From Cymodocea nodosa (Eukaryota; Streptophyta; Magnoliopsida; Alismatales; Cymodoceaceae), in NCBI GenBank assembly GCA_036874045.1, contig CM072346.1:14670001-14734000 (forward strand): a stretch of DNA of 64,000 bases, in the 5' to 3' direction. The stretch's first letter is position 1, and every line of letters begins with the position of its first letter. Shown here piece by piece: positions 1 to 10,300 of the stretch. The notes below the pieces were generated by a model. The model made no database searches and was not told the DNA's origin. It saw nothing but the letters and a program-made list of their open reading frames with translations. The position numbers were made by a program, and so were the translations under genes.

Positions 1-840
1 AATATGGGTTGCACTAGTTGAAGATAAGAGAAAATAAGCTAAATTAATTTGGTGATATCATTAGGAGGTTAAAGGATGCACTAATTAAGAGAGAAGAATT
101 AATTAATGAAGAAGAAACTAAATGTAGAGGAAGACTCAAAATTATTTGATTATGAATTGTGAGAAGCAATTCAAATTTATATAATTAAACCAAAAATTTG
201 ATTATGGATAGAAATATTTGGAAGGAAAAAATTCATATGGCCAACCCCACATAGAGGGATTATGGGTCAAGTTGTGATATCAAAGGATGGATCAAGGGAA
301 ATTTTCATGACAATGTAGGAATGGTAGAAGAAGATGGAGAAATTAATTAGAGATAGGCATGAGGTAATAAAGAACAGAAAAGGGAAGGTGACAATCGTTC
401 TAAAGCAAGGGCTAGAACAAAGTAGGGAAGGAATGGAAGGATGATGAAAAAAGGCAACAACCATCTTTCTACAAGGTGAGTGTTGAAATGGGAAATAATA
501 TATGCATAATATCTTGATAAAAAATAAACTAAGCACACAATTTTTTACAAAGAGCTATTATGCAGAGAGCACACACAAACTACTACACTAGATGATGACA
601 CCTGTCAATTTTTTTAAAAAATTGTATAATTTATTTATCATTAACAAAGTTTTACAAGCATATAGTGAATATCTCTTAACATCAAGTTATTCATCTTGAA
701 TTTTAGGCAAAGTTGCCAAATATATTTTATCTAGAATAATTTTACTTTCTTAATCAGATATTCTTAGAGGCCAAATATAAGACACAACAAGTTTAGAAAA
801 AGTACTAAATCAATTTCCTTTTTACATCAAAGCAACGCAC
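1..840. other. Intronic or intergenic AT-rich stretch at the left window edge
   Basis: No coding exon is recognisable. If the SR gene to the right is intact, this stretch is an intron of it, because its next exon (second RRM, after ...FREGK) is not found here on the minus strand. A LINE-tail-like motif lies near 238. Two overlapping open frames near 267-538 are low-complexity and unlike any protein I know. Confidence 0.5.
238..275 (+). mobile_element. Relic resembling the 3' tail of a plant L1-type LINE
   Basis: The text ggccaaccccacatag followed by a GGGATTA-like stretch resembles the conserved 3' end of a common plant LINE family (GCC-ACCCCAC-TAGTGGGA, then a TTG-rich tail). A better-preserved copy of the motif lies at 26217. 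Only the tail motif is visible and the rest of the element is not recognisable. The family assignment is from memory of the consensus. Confidence 0.4.
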
Positions 841-3373
841 CTTTTCCCTCACGAAAGACTTGTGAAAAACAAACATCACCAGCTCGACGCATATGATCCT
901 AAAAATATATGTAGCCAATGTTTTGCTAAGAAATAGTAAACAAAAAATGATAAATTATAATGCAATACCAATAAGTTACCTTTAAGTCTTGCCATGAAGC
1001 AGATGAAGGTAAACCAGTGACAGTTACTACAAAAGTATAAAACATAAATAAAGTTAAGCCATCTAAACCAGCATAGAAACGAATAAGTATGAAAATATGC
1101 ATTCAGTGATGCTCACCACGATATTCAGAACGTCTGGACACTCCACCACGACCACCACTACCATTATAGCTGCCATAACGATCAACGGATGATGATGAAC
1201 CTCTTCCACCATGTGCTAATTCAACCTACAATATATGTTAGTTAAAGGGCTAACAAATTATAGAAGTACCCAACATAAGCCCCAAAATTGCATGTATATA
1301 AAAGATTTTATAAACAAATTCTTACTCGCAGTCTATGGCCATAAAAATTATATCCATCACGTCCTCGAATAGCATCTTCAGCATCACGAGCTTCTTCAAA
1401 CTTCAGAAAGCAATAAATAACAGAATTCACTCATATATGCAGTGAACCTTATTCATTGAATCATAAATGACAAAAAAATTTTAGAGAAGCAAAAGGAGAT
1501 ACACTAAAACAAGAAAAAGGAAACCTACACAAGCCATAGGAAATACAAAACCAAAGGAAAACAATTTTTCAGAATATAAATCCAAACAAAGAAAAGAAAA
1601 TAAAAAGCCAACAAAGGAATACATCACCCAAGAGGCCTAATCATGAGGTAACAAGGGATCACTCAATGGAAAAGTATTTATTTGCGTCATAAGGAAGTTT
1701 AACGTAAAGAAAACAACTCCATCAAATAAAAAAAGAGATTTAATGAGGAGTATCCTAGTTCCCACCTTAAAATATAAAATAAGTACTCAAGTCATCAACC
1801 AACACTTTTTACAATATCAAGTGGGAATATAATCAACATTTAGCAAGACAGAACCTCTAATATAGTTAAAATGCTACCTAGGTTTCCAAAAAAACTCCTA
1901 GAAGTTTCTCTTGAGTTATGTTGAAAAATAAAAATAACTGAATTTTACACATTTGAAAAGCTAGCTAGACAGAAAACAACGAGGATTTTGTCATTCCATG
2001 ATTTTAGAAATAAGAAAATAAATCTAGATAGAAAGAGAGAAACATTCATGCTAAGAAATTTACCTCAACAAAAGCATAACCTGGAGGCCTTGGTGGAATC
2101 TTCAGATCTATGTCAACAATAGGGCCATACTACACAAAAAATCCAAGAATCGTGATAATTTTTCTACCAAAGTTTATCATGCCAATACTCCAAGAAAAAA
2201 AAATCATAGAAACATCACGTGCCTATAAGCAGGAGTGACACTGATGTCCCTTTTACAGAAATAGATACAACAAAAGCAAGGAAATTCCAGTAGAAGGTGG
2301 CTTGGCAACAAGTAAAAAAAAAAAGGTATCTCTGCTTTATGAAAGGAATTTTCTGCTAATTTGGAATTGAGATGAGTATAGAATAAAGGAACTGTAAGCA
2401 AGCAGATCTCACAAAATATCGATTTCTTAAGAACATAAAATAAATACATGTTTTTCTTGTTTTCAGTGATTTTATTCAAATTAAATTTAATTATTAACTG
2501 TAAATCATTAGATTATTCATCATTTGCTTTCAACGTATTGATCTAGTTTGAATCTTTAATTACTTATGGAAAATAGAACGCAAGCAAATCTCACAAAAAG
2601 ATATATTTGTTATGAACATATAATTAAACGAAACTTTCTATTTTCATTGGATTTCTATATTTCCTCAAATCCCAGATCAGTTTTACTGTTCTAAAGTGAT
2701 TTCACTCAAATTAAATTGAATTACTTACTGTGGCTCATTAAAGCAGTCATCATTTAAATTCAACAAATTTCTCAAGTTCAATCCATTTGCACTTATGCTT
2801 TTGACATTTAACATCCTTTTCATTGTCTTAAACTAACAAAACTTCAAGAAGTCTATTCTTTTCGCAGTCAAATGCAGTCTGTTTGTTCACCCCACACCAA
2901 CCATTTCTGAAATTCTGATTTATCATTGTAATCAAAACTACGACTCTCCTCTACATATCATACAATTCCCTATTTCTGCTTACAATGACATGTAATTAGC
3001 CACCTTGCCATAGCAACGGCAACCCCAATATAGTGGCAATTGCATCTTCATTCCTTCTAATAGAACCCTGAAACGTTTTCATGACTTTGCAAATCCAAAG
3101 TCATCGTATAGCCTTGGGGACACATCGGGCACGCAAAATGAAGGAAGACGTAGTTTTATTCTTTCCAACAGCTAATCTAGCTATAGGCTTCCGCATATTA
3201 CAGTATTGAGAGAGAGAGAAAGGGATTCAATGAAACGGATAGAAAAGAGTTTGAAGAAACCACGAAGAATGTTAGACACCGAGACACACCTTGTAGAACA
3301 GGTCTTCAACCTCCCTCTCGCGAATGTCGCCGGGAAGGTTGCCAACGTAGAGGGTACGAGTTGCACGGCTCAT
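841..3373 (-). CDS. SR34: SR34/SR30-type serine/arginine-rich splicing factor (SF2/ASF family), 3' part beyond window
   Basis: Nuclear pre-mRNA splicing factor that binds exonic RNA and recruits U1 snRNP and U2AF. Six exons are visible on the minus strand: 3290-3373, 2064-2129, 1326-1400, 1117-1225, 980-1026 and 841-898. All have GT-AG borders and consistent phase. Exons 1-3 make the first RRM: RNP2 [10 protein letters not shown], then [20 protein letters not shown] (RNP1 region) and GRDGY-GHRLR. Exon 4 is a Gly/Ser/Arg linker ending SRRSEYR. Exons 5-6 begin the second, pseudo-RRM with the family hallmark SWQDLKDHMR and [13 protein letters not shown]. The rest of RRM2 and the RS tail must lie left of the window. 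The start ATG at 3373 gives [16 protein letters not shown], the normal family N-terminus. Intron 1 (1.16 kb) is long, as in SR genes that are alternatively spliced. The gene is divergent from the U-box gene. SR34 versus SR30 or another paralogue cannot be settled. Confidence 0.9.
2400..2800. repeat. Diverged tandem duplication inside SR intron 1
   Basis: Two units share ordered similarity. Around 2404-2575: gatctcacaaaa, then gaacataa, gtgattttattcaaattaaa, ttattaactgta, attcatcattt and ttcaacg. Around 2587-2800: aatctcacaaaa, gaacata, gtgatttcactcaaattaaa, ttacttactgtg, cagtcatcattt and ttcaaca. The unit is about 200 bp and clearly old. No coding content is visible. Confidence 0.5.
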
Positions 3374-3975
3374 TTTTTAATCTGTTTTCCTGCACGAAAA
3401 CAGAAAAGAAGCAATATTTTCGCTTCAATAACGCCACAAGACCAACAATAACAACGAAGATTACCGAAGAAGCGTTGGAAAGAACAACAACAATAACAAC
3501 AACGACGAATGTCGTCACTGTGCGAAACAAAGGAGCGTCAAACCAAGGGATCGAATACCAAATTGGAAGGCTGCCGATTGCCGCCAGACGTTGAGGGAGA
3601 AGAGATTCGGGGGAAATGGATTAGGGTTCCAAACTGGACGGCGTTTGCGTATGACATCAAGATCTTTATCGAATTCGAGCGAGGTTGGTTATTTGGGCCG
3701 GATCCTACTAACCCGTAAACGATCCGAATATTATATGCTTGGACATATTGTTCTACGTAATACAGGAACCTTGACTATTAAAAGTATAAAATTAACGGAT
3801 ATAATAATAATAAGGGAAATTAATATACGAGGTTAATAGTTTTAAATTGTGGTGCGTAGAAAAAAGATAAGTATAATAATAATGGATAAAAATTTGAAAG
3901 ATTATTATAAAAATAACAAAATAATCTTCAAGTCGAGTATCACCTGCAAAGCAAGAACCTGAACGTTGACGAGAG
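3374..3975. promoter_or_regulatory. Divergent promoter region between SR gene and U-box gene
   Basis: A 602-bp interval separates two divergent start codons, so it must hold both 5' UTRs and promoters. The SR-proximal half has AAC/ACA-rich runs (3440-3510) that look like 5' UTR. Short open frames in it have no recognisable product. No individual promoter element can be assigned with confidence. Confidence 0.45.
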
Positions 3976-5706
3976 ATGGGAGGGGTCTCGGGGAAGCACT
4001 GCTGGAGCTTCAAACCATTCCGCCGGCGTGACAGCCGACGTGACGTCAATCCCCCGTCCTCGTCGTTAACTGGTGGAGATTCAAGCCCTTTCCCCGGTCG
4101 ACAACCAAACGAATTCGTCTGCCCGATCTCCGGTAAACTGATGGCCGACCCTGTCGTCGTCCCCGACGGCCGGTCATTCGAACGCGCCTGCGTCAAGGCT
4201 TTAATTGACATAGGACTTGTCGCTGGCACCCCCATCAACCCCACCGGTGCTTGTTGCCCTCTCCCTCCCGTCTCTTCCACTACTCCACTCATAGCCAACG
4301 ACGGCCTCCGCTCCGCCATCATCTCATGGTGCGATTCGCAAGGCCACGACCGTCCACGGCCTGTAGAGCCGGATGTTGCCGTCGGCCTCGTCCAGACAAT
4401 TCTTGGGTTACGACATTCCGATAACGTCAACCGTGGAATTACCACCAGACCCATCGAACCCATCTCCTCTCTGTCGATGCCTTCGCAGGTACCAAGTGAT
4501 GACAACGTCAAGTCGGTCTCCGGGACGTCTTGTTCTGCATCTCATCCCTCTGCTTCTGTCGTCAAAGACGATTCTTGGTCGTCTTCTCCGGTCACGCCGG
4601 ATCGGTCGCCGTTCACGTCTGTACTAGAGGAGCGAGTTGTGAGCATGCTGGCGTCGTCGGAGGTCGCCGAGCAAGAAATTGCTCTGAAACTCCTCCGGCA
4701 TGTGACGAGAGAACACACCGGAAGAAGGGTTGACCTTTGCACAGAGAAGCTTCTCTCTTCTCTGATCCCCTTCATCAAGATCCCCCATCCGACCACCCAA
4801 GCCGACGCCGTGGCTATCATTGTCAACCTCTCCCTGCATCCGTCGAACAAGATCAGTGTCGCCCGAGCCTCCGCCGTCCCTCCGCTTGTCGCCGCCCTGA
4901 AGTCGCCACACCCCGAGACTCGCTCCCAGGCCGCATCCGCAATCTTCAGCCTCTCCACTGTCGACGGCAACAAGGCGCTCGTAGGTGCGCTTGGCGCTAT
5001 CTCTACTCTCCTCGATCTCCTCTCGAATTCCAACCAATTCGCCGTCGCTCGACGTGACTCCGCACTCGCCCTCCACCACCTCACCACGGGCTGCTCCACC
5101 AATCTCTTGAACCTGATCAAGCTGCCTGGTGCGGCGAGGGCCCTCCTGAAAGTTGTGTCCGTGGATAGCCCACTCATGGCTTACTGGGAAACAAAGACAA
5201 ATCAATCCGTCCCCGACAACGAAGCAACAGGGCGTGAATCCGACGCGACCGCCGGCGTTATCATGCTGGTGATTCTCAACATGGCGGGGTGCGAGAATGG
5301 GAGGTCGGCGCTGATGGATGCCGGGGCGGTGAAGACGGTGGTCGGCATGCTGCAGATATTGACCTGCAGCAACGATATTACAGACGTGGTGACCAAGAAG
5401 AGGAGGGAGCAGTGCGTGGGCGTCCTGCACAGTTTAAGCTGGGGGGGGGCGAGGTTCCATGGGCTGGCGGTGACGGTGGGCGCGGAAGAGGTACTCCGGC
5501 GGATTGTCGCGGTCGCGGCGGAAGAGGAAGACGACGGCGGCCGCGGCGACGGTGACGGTGGACGATCGAGGTGGATGACAAACCGGACCAGGGAGAAGGC
5601 AAGGAAGATTCTACGTGAACTGGAAGTAGACGCAGAGGTGAAATTTCGAGGTGGCAACGACAACTCCACGAGTTGCGGCGTTTCAGATCTAAGTATGTCG
5701 CCGTGA
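3976..5706 (+). CDS. U-box/ARM-repeat E3 ubiquitin ligase (PUB38-41 type), single exon, 576 aa
   Basis: Predicted E3 ubiquitin ligase that transfers ubiquitin from an E2 enzyme to a substrate. The U-box spans about residues 46-123: EFVCPISGKLMADPVVVPDG, then RSFERACVKALIDIG and LRSAIISWCD. A Ser-rich linker (about 150-220) follows, then armadillo-type helices from about 225 to 500 with phrases such as EIALKLLRHVTREHTGRR, AIIVNLSLHP and SQAASAIFSLSTVDGNKALV. The C-terminal part includes an acidic-glycine stretch (EEEDDGGRGDGDGG) before a short helix. The frame is intronless, GC-rich and of the length usual for plant PUB38-41 proteins, which often act in hormone or immune signalling; substrates cannot be inferred. 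The start ATG follows gagag and gives a basic N-terminus. Antisense open frames across it reflect high GC only. Confidence 0.93.
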   Translation: MGGVSGKHCWSFKPFRRRDSRRDVNPPSSSLTGGDSSPFPGRQPNEFVCPISGKLMADPVVVPDGRSFERACVKALIDIGLVAGTPINPTGACCPLPPVSSTTPLIANDGLRSAIISWCDSQGHDRPRPVEPDVAVGLVQTILGLRHSDNVNRGITTRPIEPISSLSMPSQVPSDDNVKSVSGTSCSASHPSASVVKDDSWSSSPVTPDRSPFTSVLEERVVSMLASSEVAEQEIALKLLRHVTREHTGRRVDLCTEKLLSSLIPFIKIPHPTTQADAVAIIVNLSLHPSNKISVARASAVPPLVAALKSPHPETRSQAASAIFSLSTVDGNKALVGALGAISTLLDLLSNSNQFAVARRDSALALHHLTTGCSTNLLNLIKLPGAARALLKVVSVDSPLMAYWETKTNQSVPDNEATGRESDATAGVIMLVILNMAGCENGRSALMDAGAVKTVVGMLQILTCSNDITDVVTKKRREQCVGVLHSLSWGGARFHGLAVTVGAEEVLRRIVAVAAEEEDDGGRGDGDGGRSRWMTNRTREKARKILRELEVDAEVKFRGGNDNSTSCGVSDLSMSP

Positions 5707-6559
5707 AGGCTGTTGCGGCGCAACGCCGCCGGGGACATCGTCGGCGACGGTTGTCGGAGTTTTGACCTTCAAGCATTTTTTTTTTTTTTTCCTCAATGCG
5801 CAGTGCTGTGTTTAATTTATTAAATTCCAATTTTTAAATATTTGCAAAAATAAAAAATTCTGTTTTCTCTGGGTTTGGGTTGCATTGAACGATGCTTCAT
5901 AGGAAGATGTCAGCATTAGCAAAAAAAAAAAGAGATGTAAAAAGTTTTTTTAATGGAATTTAAAAATCTTCAAGTTATTCGATGTATACTTAATGTTAGC
6001 ATTTAATTAGTATTTTTCAATTTCTTTTCAAAAAAATTAAAAATGATTCTATCGAAAAAATTCAGTCCTTACGGTTGTTTTGGTTAAGATTATACAACTT
6101 TATACCTTTTGGTAAATTTCAAATTTTGCTGATTACATTTATAATGCCAGTATTTTCTTTCACTTTAGAGTTTAGATTGTCCAAACTTTCCTTCGTCATG
6201 ACAAAATTGATGATAATTCATACTATTCTTTAAAAAATTACTTATTTACCATACTTAGAGTAAAAATGCAGTCTTTTGAAAGAGTTAACAAGAATTAACT
6301 AAGAAAAAGATTCGTACACGATGAAAAATAATAAAAAGAAATGAAAAGAAAAATAATAGAAAGTTAAGATACTTGTTTATATATAAAAAAAGTTAAAGAC
6401 AAATTTAATAAATTTTCTACATCAACTTTTATAAAAAATATTTTTCCTTCGTATTTCCTTTTTACCCTAAAAAAAAAAAAAAATGATGACTTAACCTCAT
6501 CATATATTAAGTAAGAGTTTTCTTTTAATTTTCTTATAAATAATATATTATCATTACAA

Positions 6560-6735
6560 AAATTATATTTTAACATATTTTGTTTTAAAAAAATCATATT
6601 TGATTATTATAAATCGTAAATACTATATTTTATCATAAAAATCATATTTTATCTAAAACAATATTTTATCATATTCTATCTTAAAATCATATTTTACTAT
6701 TATAAATCATATTTTATGATAAAAATCGTATTTGA
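6560..6735. repeat. Degenerate tandem repeat of an aatcatattttat-like unit
   Basis: Variants of (a)atcatatttta(t) recur about every 15-30 bases, at about 6593, 6622, 6646, 6671, 6687 and 6706. They are interrupted by short A runs. This is simple-sequence-derived AT-rich DNA with no coding potential. Confidence 0.5.
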
Positions 6736-7110
6736 TGACTATCTTTATCTTCAATTGCTATCTGTAATTTTTTAAATCTCTCTTTCTATTTCTTTTTATT
6801 ACTTTCTAAAGACATAACTACTAATATAAAGATTATTTCCCTGTTCACTTACAAATGTAATAGCCAACAAGTTGAACTTCAATTATGGTCATATTTCGAG
6901 ATTGTCAATAAAGAGGTTGAACGTTAGGACACATACACGATCAAGATTGGAAAGGATACAGGCCCTTCAAAAAGGATGATGGGCTCATGGCGTTACCGAT
7001 GAAAACCCAATGCAATGAAACCTTTTTGCCACAAAATTTCAAGACAAATAACTTGTTTACATGAGATTGGTAAGCAAGGCTACTGCAAAGACAAAATTAG
7101 ACAAAAATTG

Positions 7111-7129
7111 ACACACACACACACACACA
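7111..7129. repeat. (AC)n microsatellite
   Basis: About nine consecutive AC dinucleotides just beyond the 3' end of the SUMO protease gene. Confidence 0.9.
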
Positions 7130-7372
7130 GGTGAGGTAGACCATGAGTAGCATATCCTTTAATCTTCCATAGCACAGCTTCTATTGGTCAGTATGGAAGC
7201 AATTCCTTTAAAGCAGGCTATTAGTTACATTCCACGGTGGCCGTCACTCAGTAAACCACTGGGATCAACGGATTGAGGCCCTTTGGTCCATTCTATGCTT
7301 AAGAGCCTCAATCCCTCTGTAGATGGCCCAGTCCTGAAGTTACCACGAAATGATAATGGACATAATCATAAG

Positions 7373-10300
7373 CTACTCAGCCCTCAAACTCAAAAGCTCC
7401 TTCACCGTCCTCCTCCGGAAATAGTTCATATCACCCTACAAATAAAATCAACATGGAAGCATTTCAGTGAGATGAATGAGGAGTGAGCAATAGGATATTC
7501 ATTCCCATGGTTTAAAATTTTAATTTGGTTTTTATTGTATGAAAGAAAACTCGTACAGATCGGATCAGATTTTAACATTATGAACATTGCTTTGGCCACT
7601 TCATGAAAAAGTAGGGGAGGTGTTGGTCTTGTCACGAACAAGCAAAACTGGTCAATAATAGATAAGGTCTAGCCTACCCAGAAAAATGGGATAGATTCTT
7701 TCATGACACGGTTGAAAGTTACCTGGTCAAAACGAAGTCCTAATCCTCTGCTGTAGAAATCAACATACTTGAGCATGAACATCCCACAATCCCAACTGAT
7801 CAAAAGTAAAAACCATCAAGATAAAATGTAGCCAAAAGAAAGGAAACTTATGAATACTGTCAACAATTAGATAAAATGTAGCCATAAAAGTCTCGGCATT
7901 TATCTCAAATATAACTTCTGGAAGAAGGTAGAGCCGTACCCATTTTTCTGAAGAGGTAGGCCATGAACAACTTCTTGCTTCCAGGATGCTGCATCTATTT
8001 CAATGCCATTCTTGTCCTTAGCTTCATCAATTAGATATCTAGCCTGTATGCCAAAACCACAAAAGACAATCAAGTTTACAGTTTTCCACCACGCAATTTA
8101 CAAGGTATATCTATATGTAACCTTGTGCATCCACATCCTACCCACTTAAATGCAAAAGATTCAAACCATACCTCTTCCTAGATCATCATCACATAGTATA
8201 TTTAGCCCTTATCAAATGCTTACCAAGTATTCAAGTCAAACAACTTTTGGGTAATTTCCCAAGTTTGTGTATCTGCAGCATACCCGCTAATATAGCTAAA
8301 TTTCTAAAACAGTATGTTCACAAACAACATGATATGAAGAATTAAAAGAAAATCCGTTGAAACAAAAAGCAAGATCTTTTAATCAGTGGGTATGATAAGA
8401 AGCTCGAGAAATGAATATTGCAACATTTGATAATGCAATTGATTTAAACAAACGGAATACCAAACTTACCAACACTATAAGAACTTCATGATCCATGCCA
8501 CCAAGTGAATCAAGATACTGAAGTTTTTTTTCTTTTACGTTGATAATTGCTAGACACCAGTGGACCTCTTTATGTATAGGAACAAAAATCTACAAGAGAG
8601 ATTGAGAGAAAGGTGAGAAAATTTTTGAATTATTATATAGTCATATATAGAAGAAATAAAAAGAGGAAAAAAGAGGACTGATATGAACATTACTTTGTCA
8701 CAGTCAATCAGGCCGTAGCCTATCTTCCTTAGGGTGGTCCATCTTCTAACAGCTTTGAAATCATAACAGCCCCTTCCGCCAGTCAGCTAGACATATCAAC
8801 AAGAAAGAACATTAACAATAACAAATAAGAATACAGCTGCAAAAACAAGAAAAATTCAATAGCACCAAATATGTAAAATAAATATTATGGAAAAGATGGT
8901 AGAATGCATAATCAGCTAGCATTTTAGGCAAAAATTAGAGGAATAAGGATTCTATTAAACAAAAAAATTTCTTTTATTATTATTTCCACTATATAACCTT
9001 TTTCATATACAAATGACATTGACATGATAATAAAAATGTACTAATGCTAGTTTTTCACAAGTTCAGATTAGGCATATCAAAGGGACTTGGTTTATCACAA
9101 GGGATATACTTCATTCACTGATAGCATATACTGTATGATTAGGAATCATGAGGTAGGGAAACGATGAAGTAAATACAATGTTCTTCAATCACTAACCTTA
9201 AATTGTATACAATTAAGCAGCCAATTATTCTATAAATCAGAATCACATAACTAAAGTAAGACTAGGAAAAGAATCAAAGATCGACCCCAGAAACAGAATC
9301 AATATCACGGTGCCCACTGCACTTGCAGCAATGGGTTCAGAAATAAGTGAGCACAAGTTTGTAGAATCAAGTGGCCAAAGAAATGAGAAATAGCAATTCA
9401 GGTAAGTTGAGAAAGGTCTTTGTTTGCTGAAGACAAGCCATTCAGAAATAAAATAATTGGAAAAAGATGCATGTGAGATGTCGTTGAGAAAAACACCACC
9501 AACATTTTTAAAGCTTTGGAAAAGCTTCCAATAAAAATAAATACTTAAAGCAAAAAGTAGAAAAGGGATATAATTAAAGTGCAAATGTATAGCAAGAGAT
9601 CACTAAGAAAAACATCTTGCACATAAAAGTGCATCAAGAGGCTAACCTTTTTGTAGAAGAACGTATTAAAGAAATGACAATTTAAGAACTTCTTTGGTTC
9701 TCTCTTTTCCCTTTCCTTCAGCAACTCAAGGTACAGATTTATGACCTAACAAACATGAAAATTGATATAGTTTAGTTCTGCATGACATATCTTTCAAGTT
9801 TTTTTACCGTTCATTAGAGTTGCATCAGGAAAAAACAATCACTGAAATCTGGAATGGAATATTGAAATCACCTCATCATTCAACCAAGCACCATGATTCA
9901 AGCACCGCATCATCTCCCTAGTAATCTCAATATTTGAAGGCTCATGCATGACTAATATATCATTTCTCTGCAAATGCCTGATCCAAGTCCAGATTATTTC
10001 ATGCAGTTTATGTGGAATGCAAGGTAACAAGTAAAATTATGTGCCAACTTATACCACATGGGATTATGCAGAGCGAGTTCTACAACATTCTCCTCCTCCT
10101 CTGTAAGTGGAGCAAAAGGCCCTTCAAGGTCCTGAAAAGTGAAAATTACCAAGTTGGGGCTGTTGTGAAACAACCAAATTATTGCCATATCTATATCAAA
10201 ATGTACTATAATCCGTTCTATAAATTTCAAAAAGAAACTGCCATAAGAGGTTGTGAGAAAATTAATTTCTTACATTGCATTAAGCTATTAATTAAGCATA

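Larger units (their letters stand above)
5707..7372. other. Convergent intergenic region, AT-rich
   Basis: It lies between the ends of the U-box gene and the SUMO protease. It holds a poly-T run at 5777-5790, a degenerate tandem AT repeat at 6560-6735 and an (AC)n microsatellite at 7111-7129. No gene is seen. Confidence 0.6.

Noticed and set aside
4542..5430. Long minus-strand open frames (211 and 268 codons) opposite the U-box gene
   Set aside because: They are antisense shadows of a GC-rich coding exon with low-complexity, Arg-rich translations. The plus-strand U-box/ARM protein explains the sequence.
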